Source of the DNA: a virus
Virus record (IMG/VR): IMGVR_UViG_3300046777_000769
Coordinates: 1 to 38,878 of that record
DNA length: 38,878 nt
Strand: one strand, 5' to 3'
Shown here: in pieces, positions 31,452 to 37,837 of the stretch
Layout: the number at the start of each line of letters is the position of its first letter
How positions within the stretch are numbered: the stretch's first letter is position 1
Notes under the pieces: generated by a model
Told to the model about the DNA's origin: nothing
What the model saw: only the letters and a program-made list of their open reading frames with translations
Databases searched by the model: none
Made by a program: the position numbers and the translations under genes

Positions 31452-33230
31452 TTACTGACTAACTCTTGTTGTGACTCTTCCGCCTGCTTTTCCTGAAGCG
31501 CTTAGACTTGCAAGAATTGTTTGAATATCAGGTGCTGGTCCGCCTTCCATAGGTTGACCTTCTGGAGCAATAGCGCCTCCTGCTGGAACGCCTTCGGGAG
31601 CAGGGGACATTTGCTCAACCATTTCTGGTGCCCCAGCAGGAGGAACTTGCTGCTGCGGAGCGAATGTGGCTTCAATTGCGTCTTCTAGTGCTTGACCCTT
31701 TTGACGAGCCTTGATAACCGCAGCAATCTTACGTACTACCTCTGAAGCATCCTGACCCTGTGTTGCCATTTGTGGAATGGCTTGTGTATAGGCAGTAAGC
31801 GAACCAAGTAATGCGGCACGCATATCTTCAATTTCAATCTTCTCAAGTTCTTGTGTTACGTTCACAGTAAATGGAAGTTCTCTCATAGCCATATCTCGGC
31901 TGATGAGTTTTCCTCCAAGTGCCTGAAGCATAAAGATAAGACCTTGCGCTGGGTTAAGACCAGCAAGCATACCGTAGCGAACATCAGCAGAATAGTCACC
32001 CTTGATGTCTTTGGCTGGCTTGTATGTAATTTCATATGGAGAACCTGAATCTACACCGCGAATTGTTTTTTCTTCTGGATACATACGCTCATCAACCTCA
32101 AAGCAAAGGCTGATAATGTCGCGCAATGATGCTGCGAAGATTGCTTGAGCAGACTTAACCTGAGTATCGAATGCACCCATAAGTGCCTGTACGCCTTGTC
32201 CAGTGACGACAGAAGCATCAATGTTACCTGTACGTGATTCAGGATAACGAGTACCAACACGAAGTTCTTGGTTAAGTATTGTCTGCTCAGTAAATGCACC
32301 TTGGGGAAGTGTGAGTTCTACGCGGCGTACACCTGCTGGGTTTGCAGTACGAATAACTGCGTCTCCACCAAGTTGTAGTTCCTGTACATCTTGTGGAAGT
32401 ACGATAGGAGCCTGAACAGATTTCTCTGCTGCTTCCATTGCAAGCAATGCAAAGCGATTGCGTAGTAACTGAATACCCAAGACGTCATCAAATTGACCAC
32501 GTAGTTCACCATCAACAGATGGCTTACGTGCAACAACAACCATCATCTTGCCCAATGGGTTATTAACCTTTGATAGAACTAGGTCTTGACGTGTTGGTAA
32601 GTAGATGATTGACTGGTCTTTGTCATAGTAGCGAATTAACTCAACCTCGTTATTAAGGTCTTGCTTGTAGCCTTGACCACCAAGCAATTGCCTTTCAAAC
32701 TCTGGAAACTGAGTAACGAGTTCGCCCAATGTCATTAGGTATCTCTTAGCAAATGCCACACAGCGTCCATAGCGGTCAAACTCTGGATAGGAACCTATCG
32801 GGTTTTCTATGCGGATACGCGGCATCTTTGCTTCTTCGTCCAATTCAATAATGAAAGGAACGAAACCATATGTGATGTACCAGTCTGCACCTGAGTACAT
32901 TTGTACCGCTAGGTCAGAGTGTGCAAAATAATTTGATGCAATACGAGTACGCTTGTCTGCAAAAGCACGCGCTCTGTCATTTACTGCATTTGCTGCTGAG
33001 CAGTTTACTGCTGGCAGTGGTGCCATAACCTCTGATAGGTCACGTGCCACAATGTCAATGAAGTTAGCAACTACGTTGGCATCTACACCATCTGGAAAGA
33101 AGTCAGGGTAAACCTGTGAGATTTGACCCTTACGGACGGCAAGGACGTCAAGGTTGCGAGCATCGCGCTCACTGTTGCGATAGCGCAGCGATTCGACACG
33201 CGCTGCTACCTGTTCCATTGATAATGCCAT
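31452..33230 (-). CDS. Portal protein
   Basis: 592 residues. Second large gene after terminase. The order of an N-terminal helical region, a central wing/stem (Y-I-T-Y-G-F-V-P-F-I-I-E-L and R-Y-D/Y-Y-D-K strands), a long helix (G-V-Q-A-L-M-G-A-F-D-T-Q-V-K-S-A-Q) and a Pro/Gly-rich C-terminal tail fits podovirus/siphovirus portals. The dodecamer forms the DNA entry vertex and binds terminase. Assigned by position and size. Confidence 0.78.
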   Translation of the reverse strand: MALSMEQVAARVESLRYRNSERDARNLDVLAVRKGQISQVYPDFFPDGVDANVVANFIDIVARDLSEVMAPLPAVNCSAANAVNDRARAFADKRTRIASNYFAHSDLAVQMYSGADWYITYGFVPFIIELDEEAKMPRIRIENPIGSYPEFDRYGRCVAFAKRYLMTLGELVTQFPEFERQLLGGQGYKQDLNNEVELIRYYDKDQSIIYLPTRQDLVLSKVNNPLGKMMVVVARKPSVDGELRGQFDDVLGIQLLRNRFALLAMEAAEKSVQAPIVLPQDVQELQLGGDAVIRTANPAGVRRVELTLPQGAFTEQTILNQELRVGTRYPESRTGNIDASVVTGQGVQALMGAFDTQVKSAQAIFAASLRDIISLCFEVDERMYPEEKTIRGVDSGSPYEITYKPAKDIKGDYSADVRYGMLAGLNPAQGLIFMLQALGGKLISRDMAMRELPFTVNVTQELEKIEIEDMRAALLGSLTAYTQAIPQMATQGQDASEVVRKIAAVIKARQKGQALEDAIEATFAPQQQVPPAGAPEMVEQMSPAPEGVPAGGAIAPEGQPMEGGPAPDIQTILASLSASGKAGGRVTTRVSQ

Positions 33231-33257
33231 TGTTGTCCTAACGATTAAAGGGAAAAA

Positions 33258-33500
33258 TTACTTAGATGGTCGATAGAGTTTATCTACCGTTTTTGATGTT
33301 GTTGTTACTCCACCGCTGTTGCGCTCAGACAATGACGGGAAACGACTTTCAAAAGCCTTAGCAACACTGTTTGCGTATTTCTTCATTTTCTTTTCTTCTG
33401 CTGTTTTTGCAGGTTGTCCAGCAACCTCTACAGCATAGTGATACTGAGTGTTCATCGCACCACGTGTTATGCGTGGTTGATTGCTACGTGATGTAGGCAT
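33258..33500 (-). CDS. Hypothetical basic 80-residue protein
   Basis: Basic, with an amphipathic helix (E-E-K-K-M-K-K-Y-A-N-S-V-A-K-A-F) and a disordered Ser/Thr/Arg-rich remainder. Lies between terminase and portal with short gaps. Could be a packaging accessory. No family recognised. Confidence 0.5.
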   Translation of the reverse strand: MPTSRSNQPRITRGAMNTQYHYAVEVAGQPAKTAEEKKMKKYANSVAKAFESRFPSLSERNSGGVTTTSKTVDKLYRPSK

Positions 33501-33509
33501 AATGTTTTC

Positions 33510-35375
33510 CTATCCGTATTGTTGTGACCACTGGTCAGCAAACGCATCATCTAAGTTGATTGCAAATCTGCGCTCCGTCTGAGCACGAGTTGCCCAACGG
33601 TTGCTTTGATACTGTGCTGCTTGACTTGACCTTTGCATTAACTCTCTGATGCGGATAACCGCAAACCATAGAGCCATTACAACGTCAGTGGGGTTTCTGG
33701 TATCTGGCTTCCAAGTAATGAGTTCCTGCACTAAGGTCTTGAGACCTTCAGAGCCTTCATTGCTTGGTAGTTCGATAATGTTGTTATCTTGGAATCTGCC
33801 ATCTCGTGTGTTACCAAACAAGGTAGCCATAGATGCCACACCAAAAGAAGTGTCCCACTTGTTCTTTCCAGTAAAGTGTGAATTCAGTTGCGTACCGTAA
33901 CCTGCTAAGAAGTTTCGTAGATGGTCGTCCAGCGCATACGCTTTCTGATGAGCATTGATTTCGATACGCAATTCCTGAGGGCGGTATTTCTCCACCCAAT
34001 CTTCGATTAAATTTTGAATCTTCTGTGGAGTAGGGTCTGTCATATTGACAGCATCTAGCACATAGATTTTTCCGTCAGCCTTGTTGTAGGTACAGACCAC
34101 CGCTCCTGTTGCACCTGCCATAGCAGGGTCAAGACCAATGATGGTGTAGCCCTCAACGTGACGAGGATGACCTGGGTTACCAGCCTTTAGCGGTCCTCTT
34201 TTTCGCATTCCGTTGACGGAGCCTGCGACACAGGTAGGTGAGAAGATTGAGTCTTCTTGGACATCTTCCTGTTGGTAGACCATAGCCCAGACAGATGGCG
34301 CCACTTCAGAGCGGCGTGTAAAGAGAGCGGGTCCATCCCATTTCGGATAAAGTCCGTCGGCATCAGGTTCGTCCACATCTCCTTCGGGTCTGTCAGTCTT
34401 AGCCCAAAGGGTTTTCCAATTCAAAGGTTTTTCGTCAAACTCTAAAACTGCTGGCATAGCCATATAGGTGAAGGGCGATTTACCACCAGTCCACTGGGAG
34501 CCATCACGTAGCATCTTGTAGAGGTCAATCGGTGCCACTCTGGTTCCAACGATAATAAGTTTACCGTAGCGACCAAGACGGGTAATAACTTCCTTCTGAA
34601 GCCATTCCATCTGCTTTTCCCACTCGTGAGCATTAGAGCCCATCACAGCGTCGTCGACAATAATCAAGTCGGCACGAGCACCATAAATCTGGGAACCAAG
34701 TCCTAGTGCTTGAACAGTTGGGTCTTTCTCGCCACTATCGCGTCCTGTACCCAAGTAAATCATATCTGCAGACCACGTAGTGGCGTCTGCCTTATATCCG
34801 CCATTTGGACCAAAAGCGGTCTGCAGTTTGATATAGGCGGGGTGGTTGAGGCGAGTCTTAATCGCACCAAGGAACTTGCGTGCCATACCCTGAGTCTTTG
34901 AGACAATGATGACTCGTGAGTTAGGGTTGGTCACAATCTTGTAGACCACGTAGTTGGTCGTGATGACTGTAGACTTTGCGTGCTCAGGTGGCACGTTGAT
35001 GAGCACTCTGTTGAGAGCACCTGGCTCAAAGGTCATACTAGGATGTAGCCAGCGCGGCTCGCGCCCCTCAATCAGGTCAATCCAGTTGAGGTGGTGGGGG
35101 AACATCTTGGTATCTAGGAACTGCTCACAGAAGTCGACGAAGGAGATTTCCTTCAGGTCGCCTAGGTCAGCGATAACACCCTTGCCTACCAGGCGGGCTT
35201 TGTCAGAGCGTTCCTTGAACTCAGGTTCATTCATTGTCCACTGGCGGAAGGTGACGTCGTTGCGTCCCACAGATGCCATAGCGGCTGTAATAGTAGAACC
35301 TTGTTCTAGTTGGAGCAGAACTTTCTCCTGCGCCTCGCGCTTGGGGATGTTCTGAATTCCTGGCTTGCGTCCCAT
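33510..35375 (-). CDS. Terminase large subunit with N-terminal helix-turn-helix
   Basis: 621 residues. Walker-A-like V-P-P-E-H-A-K-S-T at 128-136, Walker B L-I-I-V-D-D at 237-242, and the RNase-H-like nuclease motifs I-G-L-D-P-A, R-I-E-I-N and D-V-V-M-A-L-W in the C-terminal half. It powers DNA packaging and cuts the concatemer. The first ~60 residues (T-I-T-A-A-M-A-S-V-G-R-N-D-V-T-F-R-Q-W) resemble the DNA-binding helix-turn-helix usually found in a separate small terminase, and no separate small terminase is recognisable. First gene of the late operon. Confidence 0.9.
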   Translation of the reverse strand: MGRKPGIQNIPKREAQEKVLLQLEQGSTITAAMASVGRNDVTFRQWTMNEPEFKERSDKARLVGKGVIADLGDLKEISFVDFCEQFLDTKMFPHHLNWIDLIEGREPRWLHPSMTFEPGALNRVLINVPPEHAKSTVITTNYVVYKIVTNPNSRVIIVSKTQGMARKFLGAIKTRLNHPAYIKLQTAFGPNGGYKADATTWSADMIYLGTGRDSGEKDPTVQALGLGSQIYGARADLIIVDDAVMGSNAHEWEKQMEWLQKEVITRLGRYGKLIIVGTRVAPIDLYKMLRDGSQWTGGKSPFTYMAMPAVLEFDEKPLNWKTLWAKTDRPEGDVDEPDADGLYPKWDGPALFTRRSEVAPSVWAMVYQQEDVQEDSIFSPTCVAGSVNGMRKRGPLKAGNPGHPRHVEGYTIIGLDPAMAGATGAVVCTYNKADGKIYVLDAVNMTDPTPQKIQNLIEDWVEKYRPQELRIEINAHQKAYALDDHLRNFLAGYGTQLNSHFTGKNKWDTSFGVASMATLFGNTRDGRFQDNNIIELPSNEGSEGLKTLVQELITWKPDTRNPTDVVMALWFAVIRIRELMQRSSQAAQYQSNRWATRAQTERRFAINLDDAFADQWSQQYG

Positions 35376-35423
35376 TGGTGCCCCCTAAAGTCGCCCTCTG
35401 TAGAGGTTATAAAACGATGTATA

Positions 35424-35557
35424 AACGGTACCCGTTAGACGGCATAACTGTGGTAACTATTAATTAATTATTATATATATTAAGGATTAACCGTAGAGCA
35501 AACGGAGGTTAATCCGTTAAAGATTATTATTAATCTTTACATATAAGATAACCCGTT
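35424..35557. repeat. Iterated AACGG/CCGTT palindromes upstream of the late operon
   Basis: AACGG-TAC-CCGTT (35424-35436), GGATTAACC (35484-35492) with GGTTAATCC (35507-35515), AACGGA (35501-35506) with TCCGTT (35513-35518), TAAAGATTA (35518-35526) with TAATCTTTA (35531-35539), and one more CCCGTT (35552-35557). Overlapping, so only some can form at once. Likely operators for late-gene control or origin iterons. Confidence 0.5.
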
Positions 35558-35631
35558 GGAAGTACCAAAACCGAACACTTAATATCAATATATTTTTAAA
35601 TATTTTTATAAGGGGGGCTAATATATATAAA

Positions 35632-35650
35632 AGCCCTGGTCAGCAGGGCT
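35632..35650 (-). terminator. Hairpin with leftward U-run
   Basis: AGCCCTG (35632-35638) pairs with CAGGGCT (35644-35650) around a 5-nt loop. In the leftward direction it is followed by TTTTATATATA, the shape of a rho-independent terminator. It could stop stray leftward transcription entering the late promoter area, or attenuate the late transcript if the promoter lies upstream of it. Confidence 0.5.
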
Positions 35651-35677
35651 ATTTAGCAAATATAACAGAAAATTATT

Positions 35678-35746
35678 GGGTGAGTGTACATATATGTATC
35701 GACGACAAATTAAACACTCTGGGGTCAAAATGTCCAACACTCACCC
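35678..35746. repeat. Long-spaced inverted repeat
   Basis: GGGTGAGTGT (35678-35687) and ACACTCACCC (35737-35746) are perfect 10-bp complements 49 bp apart, with a further palindrome ACATATATGT just inside the left arm. Could be paired repressor sites for DNA looping, or a long RNA stem. Confidence 0.5.
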
Positions 35747-35760
35747 TTATCTAGAGTCTT

Positions 35761-35789
35761 AGACATACGCAAGGGTTATGTCTAACCCT
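35761..35789. promoter_or_regulatory. Two mutually exclusive hairpins
   Basis: AGACATA (35761-35767) with TATGTCT (35777-35783), and AGGGTTA (35772-35778) with TAACCCT (35783-35789), are both perfect 7-bp stems. They share bases 35777-35778 and 35783, so only one can form at a time. This is an attenuator-like or overlapping-operator layout. Confidence 0.5.
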
Positions 35790-36020
35790 ATACCTTAGGT
35801 TTATCCCTGAGAATAATAACATTTCTCACCCCTTGGGGGGTGAAGAATAATCGAATGGGATTAGTAAGGAACTTATGTTGGGTGACTATCCCCCTGCCAA
35901 ATTCGCGGGGTCTAGTCTTTATTGAATTCGGGGCTATCAATAAGGGGAAGATAGTTGAACATTCAACCACTTACTCACTCTTCAATTGTCGACAAATCGA
36001 CAGACACAGAGGGCAATCGG

Positions 36021-36036
36021 TGTGATGTAACTCACA
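36021..36036. promoter_or_regulatory. CRP/GlxR-type operator
   Basis: TGTGA-TGTAAC-TCACA is a perfect match to the CRP half-sites TGTGA-N6-TCACA and also to the corynebacterial GlxR form TGTGANNTANNTCACA, including the central TA. It lies 32 bp upstream of a TTGACA, at a distance where CRP could activate a rightward promoter. It may link early transcription to host cAMP state. Confidence 0.6.
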
Positions 36037-36067
36037 GGAAATTAACCACAAATGACCATTTTATCGC

Positions 36068-36073
36068 TTGACA
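36068..36073 (+). promoter_or_regulatory. Possible -35 element of the rightward early promoter
   Basis: A perfect TTGACA hexamer between the CRP-type site and the LexA box. No good -10 lies 16-18 bp downstream (sequence there is GACCTT), so the promoter may depend on an activator or use another -10 such as TACGCT (36074-36079) with a poor -35. Tentative. Confidence 0.35.
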
Positions 36074-36127
36074 TACGCTTTAAAAAATGAGACCTTTCTC
36101 TCACAAGGGCAAGCAAGCCCCAAGAAT

Positions 36128-36143
36128 TCGAACAAATGTTCGA
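36128..36143. promoter_or_regulatory. LexA box (SOS operator) of actinobacterial type
   Basis: TCGAAC-AAAT-GTTCGA matches the mycobacterial SOS box TCGAAC-N4-GTTCGA and the Gram-positive consensus CGAACRNRYGTTCG at every position, and the symmetry extends one base further on each side (36127-36144). It lies 19 bp before the first early start codon, where bound LexA would block transcription. The early operon may therefore be derepressed by DNA damage. Confidence 0.72.
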
Positions 36144-36161
36144 ACAGAACAGGAGAACAAA

Positions 36162-36293
36162 ATGGAACTAACAACACGCGAACAGGCTCTAATCGCTTTC
36201 GCTCTCACAGTAGTTGCAGCAGGCGGCGCACCTGTAATAAATGCAAGCAGCGATGAACTCTTAGACCTCTCACGAAAGATAATTAAGGGCTAA
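36162..36293 (+). CDS. First early gene: small hydrophobic-helix protein
   Basis: 43 residues from ATG 36162, chosen over an upstream in-frame start because ACAGGAGAA precedes it and the upstream part overlaps the LexA box. L-I-A-F-A-L-T-V-V-A-A-G-G-A-P-V is a hydrophobic segment, followed by an amphipathic helix. Could be membrane-associated. Function unknown. First gene under the putative LexA/CRP control. Confidence 0.5.
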   Translation: MELTTREQALIAFALTVVAAGGAPVINASSDELLDLSRKIIKG

Positions 36294-36301
36294 GCATTAC
36301 C

Positions 36302-36347
36302 GCCCCCCGCCCGTATCGACGGCGTAGGTTCAAGACCTACGGGGGGC
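36302..36347 (+). ncRNA. Mini-tRNA-like RNA element 1
   Basis: GCCCCCC (36302-36308) pairs with GGGGGGC (36341-36347): a 7-bp acceptor-like stem. A canonical T-arm (GTAGG, loop TTCAAGA, CCTAC; 36324-36340) stacks directly against it. The rest of a tRNA is replaced by 15 nt that fold into CCGT-ATCG-ACGG. It is followed by A and CTAGG instead of CCA, then a weak hairpin AAGGC/GCCTT (36355-36375) and the ACAGGAGAA box of the next gene. Too short to decode as a tRNA. Possibly an RNase P-recognised processing site. Confidence 0.6.
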
Positions 36348-36395
36348 ACTAGGCAAGGCAACACCGCCAAGCCTTACAGACAGGAGAACAAAAGA

Positions 36396-36557
36396 ATGAA
36401 GACTTACAGCATTGCCCTAAGAGTTAAGACATCAGACCCTGCAAGCATTCAAACGATTGAGTTTCATCTTCAAGACCTTTTAGAGTCTTCAATCTTGCCC
36501 GCCCTTAATCTTGAACTAGTACCTCTCACTCTTACAGTTAAGAAAGCGAGAGGTTAA
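36396..36557 (+). CDS. Hypothetical 53-residue early protein
   Basis: ATG after ACAGACAGGAGAA. Pattern Y-S-I-A-L-R-V-K-T-S, a central helix (T-I-E-F-H-L-Q-D-L-L-E-S-S-I-L) and L-V-P-L-T-L-T-V-K-K: a beta-alpha-beta unit. No family recognised. First gene after RNA element 1. Confidence 0.55.
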   Translation: MKTYSIALRVKTSDPASIQTIEFHLQDLLESSILPALNLELVPLTLTVKKARG

Positions 36558-36561
36558 AAAA

Positions 36562-36729
36562 ATGAGTTACAACCCAGACACCCAACAGAGCAGCCTTTTG
36601 CACGATTTAGCCGACGCGATTACATCACACCAAGCACTAGACCAAGCGGTCAGCGTACTAATCGAATGGGGCTTAGTAGATGCAGACTTAGGCGCGGAAT
36701 ACATCAAGGAACACGAGGGCAACAACTAG
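36562..36729 (+). CDS. Hypothetical 55-residue early protein
   Basis: Helical and acidic (L-L-H-D-L-A-D-A-I ... D-Q-A-V-S-V-L-I-E-W-G-L). Starts four bases after the preceding stop, so translationally coupled, and ends just before RNA element 2. No family recognised. Confidence 0.55.
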   Translation: MSYNPDTQQSSLLHDLADAITSHQALDQAVSVLIEWGLVDADLGAEYIKEHEGNN

Positions 36730-36737
36730 GCAAGACA

Positions 36738-36779
36738 GCCCCCGCGCTACGGGCTACGGGTTCACAATCCGACGGGGGC
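36738..36779 (+). ncRNA. Mini-tRNA-like RNA element 2
   Basis: GCCCCCG (36738-36744) pairs with CGGGGGC (36773-36779); the T-arm-like hairpin ACGGG-TTCACAA-TCCGA (36756-36772) lies directly against the stem. Pair 7 is G-C here and C-G in elements 1 and 3, a compensatory change. The 11-nt insert (36745-36755) pairs weakly, but CCCG/CGGG (36741-36744 with 36750-36753) can form a competing hairpin. Followed by ACTAGG and a strong 7-bp hairpin (36783-36801), then TAAGACAGGAGAA. Confidence 0.58.
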
Positions 36780-36829
36780 ACTAGGTAGGGAATTCCTACC
36801 TTGCAAGACCTAAGACAGGAGAAAAGTAA

Positions 36830-36991
36830 GTGAGAGAGTATTTCGAAATCGGATTGAATTCCTACGGGTTCAAGGTTGAAACGGGGCTAATTGATTTCTA
36901 CATCACCCCGCAAGGGCTAGCCCTAGGCATCGCCCTAATCGTAGCCCTAAGAGTTCGCAAGGTTCTAAAAACCCGCAAGGCGGGCAACTAA
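36830..36991 (+). CDS. Small membrane protein
   Basis: 53 residues from GTG, with AAGACAGGAGAA upstream. One hydrophobic helix (G-L-A-L-G-I-A-L-I-V-A-L, about 29-40) followed by a strongly basic tail (R-V-R-K-V-L-K-T-R-K), so probably a single-span protein with the basic end inside. Could modify the host membrane or block superinfection; no family recognised. Confidence 0.55.
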   Translation: MREYFEIGLNSYGFKVETGLIDFYITPQGLALGIALIVALRVRKVLKTRKAGN

Positions 36992-37098
36992 TGAGCAAGC
37001 CACTCTTTACTCAAGAACTATTAAAAGAAATCCAAGAGGAACAGGCGGAATTTTGGGCGGAATTCTGGCAAGCAAACGAAAGCAAGGAGGGTAAATAA
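36991..37098 (+). CDS. Hypothetical 35-residue protein
   Basis: One acidic helix rich in Glu and Trp (L-L-K-E-I-Q-E-E-Q-A-E-F-W-A-E-F-W). Its ATG overlaps the previous TAA and its TAA the next ATG. Real by its tight coupling; function unknown. Confidence 0.5.
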   Translation: MSKPLFTQELLKEIQEEQAEFWAEFWQANESKEGK

Positions 37099-37193
37099 TG
37101 ACAAAAGTTTGTCGTGAGTGCGCTCGCGCTTTCAATCTAGAAGATAACCGCGACGCGGAGGAATGGTATTACGGGCACGATTGCGAAATGTGA
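37098..37193 (+). CDS. Tiny zinc-site protein
   Basis: 31 residues with C-R-E-C at the start and G-H-D-C-E near the end, a C-x2-C ... H-x-C arrangement that could bind one zinc. Start overlaps the previous stop. Its own stop lies inside a TGTGAG/CTCACA hairpin (37189-37204) that directly precedes RNA element 3. Confidence 0.5.
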   Translation: MTKVCRECARAFNLEDNRDAEEWYYGHDCEM

Positions 37194-37204
37194 GGCAACT
37201 CACA

Positions 37205-37252
37205 GCCCGCCACTCTTGACAGAGGGCACAGGGAGCGAGACCCTAGGCGGGC
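37205..37252 (+). ncRNA. Mini-tRNA-like RNA element 3
   Basis: GCCCGCC (37205-37211) pairs perfectly with GGCGGGC (37246-37252). The T-arm-like hairpin CAGGG-AGCGAGA-CCCTA (37229-37245) is again 17 nt with a 7-nt loop, against the stem. The insert holds CTCT-TGAC-AGAG (37213-37224). Pair 5 is G-C here and C-G in the other two copies. The loop lost TT but keeps the tRNA C56 and A58 positions. Flanked by hairpins 37189-37204 and GGGA/TCCC just after, then ATGACAGGAGAA. Confidence 0.58.
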
Positions 37253-37289
37253 ACGGGAACAATCCCACAAATGACAGGAGAAAAAAGAA

Positions 37290-37610
37290 ATGCCACAGTT
37301 AAACCAGAGAGACGCGATTCACTACATCGCAACACGCCAAGAGTTTAAAGCGTCAGCCCTAACAGGGGTAAACGTAAACGAGCAAGGCTTGAGCGGTGCA
37401 TTCGGTAGATTAGACGCTCAAGAATTCGCACAGATTAAGCAAGACGAAACCCGCATAAATTACGCGGTTTACTCATACGGCACGCCTATAGCGTGGCACA
37501 CAGACGCGGAGGGCTGGTATGTCGTAGAACAAAAGTTCAGCCCGACAACAAGCAAGCACCAGGGCTATGTCCGCCGCGCTATTGCCGAGAGTTTGCAGGG
37601 GGTGAACTAA
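37290..37610 (+). CDS. Conserved-looking phage early protein, 106 residues
   Basis: ATG after ATGACAGGAGAA. Alpha/beta pattern with I-N-Y-A-V-Y-S-Y-G-T-P-I-A-W-H-T, then G-W-Y-V-V-E-Q-K-F-S-P-T-T-S-K-H-Q: strands followed by a basic segment with S-K-H-Q-G-Y-V-R-R. This pattern looks familiar from small actinophage early proteins, but I cannot name a domain or function. Confidence 0.6.
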   Translation: MPQLNQRDAIHYIATRQEFKASALTGVNVNEQGLSGAFGRLDAQEFAQIKQDETRINYAVYSYGTPIAWHTDAEGWYVVEQKFSPTTSKHQGYVRRAIAESLQGVN

Positions 37611-37750
37611 TGAAAAAAATTAAAGATTGTGTAAATGATTGGGTTTGGAAAAATTGCGACATAGTGGGGCACGACGTTGAGTGCTATCGGCAAGTGTGCC
37701 CTGATTGTGGCGACACAATGAGCCGAGATTGCGAAGACCAACAGCCGTGA
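37610..37750 (+). CDS. Small Cys-rich protein
   Basis: 46 residues; ATG overlaps the previous stop. Cysteines at 7, 16, 25, 30, 33 and 41, with C-P-D-C-G-D as the clearest knuckle, so a zinc-binding fold is likely. Followed by GTGA overlap with the next gene. Function unknown. Confidence 0.55.
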   Translation: MKKIKDCVNDWVWKNCDIVGHDVECYRQVCPDCGDTMSRDCEDQQP

Positions 37751-37836
37751 CCGCCCTATTCCTAGCCCTTACCCCTATTGCTTTTTTATGTATTGCAGGC
37801 ATAGTATTAAACAACACAGAGACGGGAGAGTTTTAA
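37747..37836 (+). CDS. Tiny membrane peptide
   Basis: 29 residues from GTG overlapping the preceding stop (GTGA). T-A-L-F-L-A-L-T-P-I-A-F-L-C-I-A-G-I-V-L is one membrane span. Phage early peptides of this kind often target host membrane proteins; nothing more can be said. Confidence 0.45.
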   Translation: MTALFLALTPIAFLCIAGIVLNNTETGEF

Positions 37837-37837
37837 A

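Larger units (their letters stand above)
35376..36161. promoter_or_regulatory. Divergent control region between late and early operons
   Basis: 786 bp with no convincing gene, between the leftward terminase gene and the first rightward early gene. It is AT-rich and full of inverted repeats, listed separately where clear. Smaller ones not listed separately: CACCCC/GGGGTG hairpin at 35827-35842; GACTA plus CCCC against GGGG plus TAGTC at 35884-35917; palindromes GTTGAA-CA-TTCAAC at 35954-35967 and TTGTCGACAA at 35986-35995. It must hold the late promoter and the rightward early promoter; I could not fix either -10 box with confidence. Confidence 0.7.

Noticed and set aside
35788-36025. Short open frames in the control region
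   Set aside because: They run through several palindromes, lack ribosome binding sites and show no recognisable protein.
36087-36161. Upstream start for the first early gene at 36087
   Set aside because: It would place coding sequence across the LexA box, and it lacks a ribosome binding site compared with ATG 36162.
36302-37252. Calling the three structured elements functional tRNA genes
   Set aside because: They are only 42-48 nt long, lack a D-arm and a normal anticodon arm, and have no CCA. They resemble only the acceptor/T-arm half of a tRNA.
36302-37252. Calling the three elements rho-independent terminators
   Set aside because: No U-run follows the stem in either direction; each is followed by ACTAGG or ACGGG and another gene leader.
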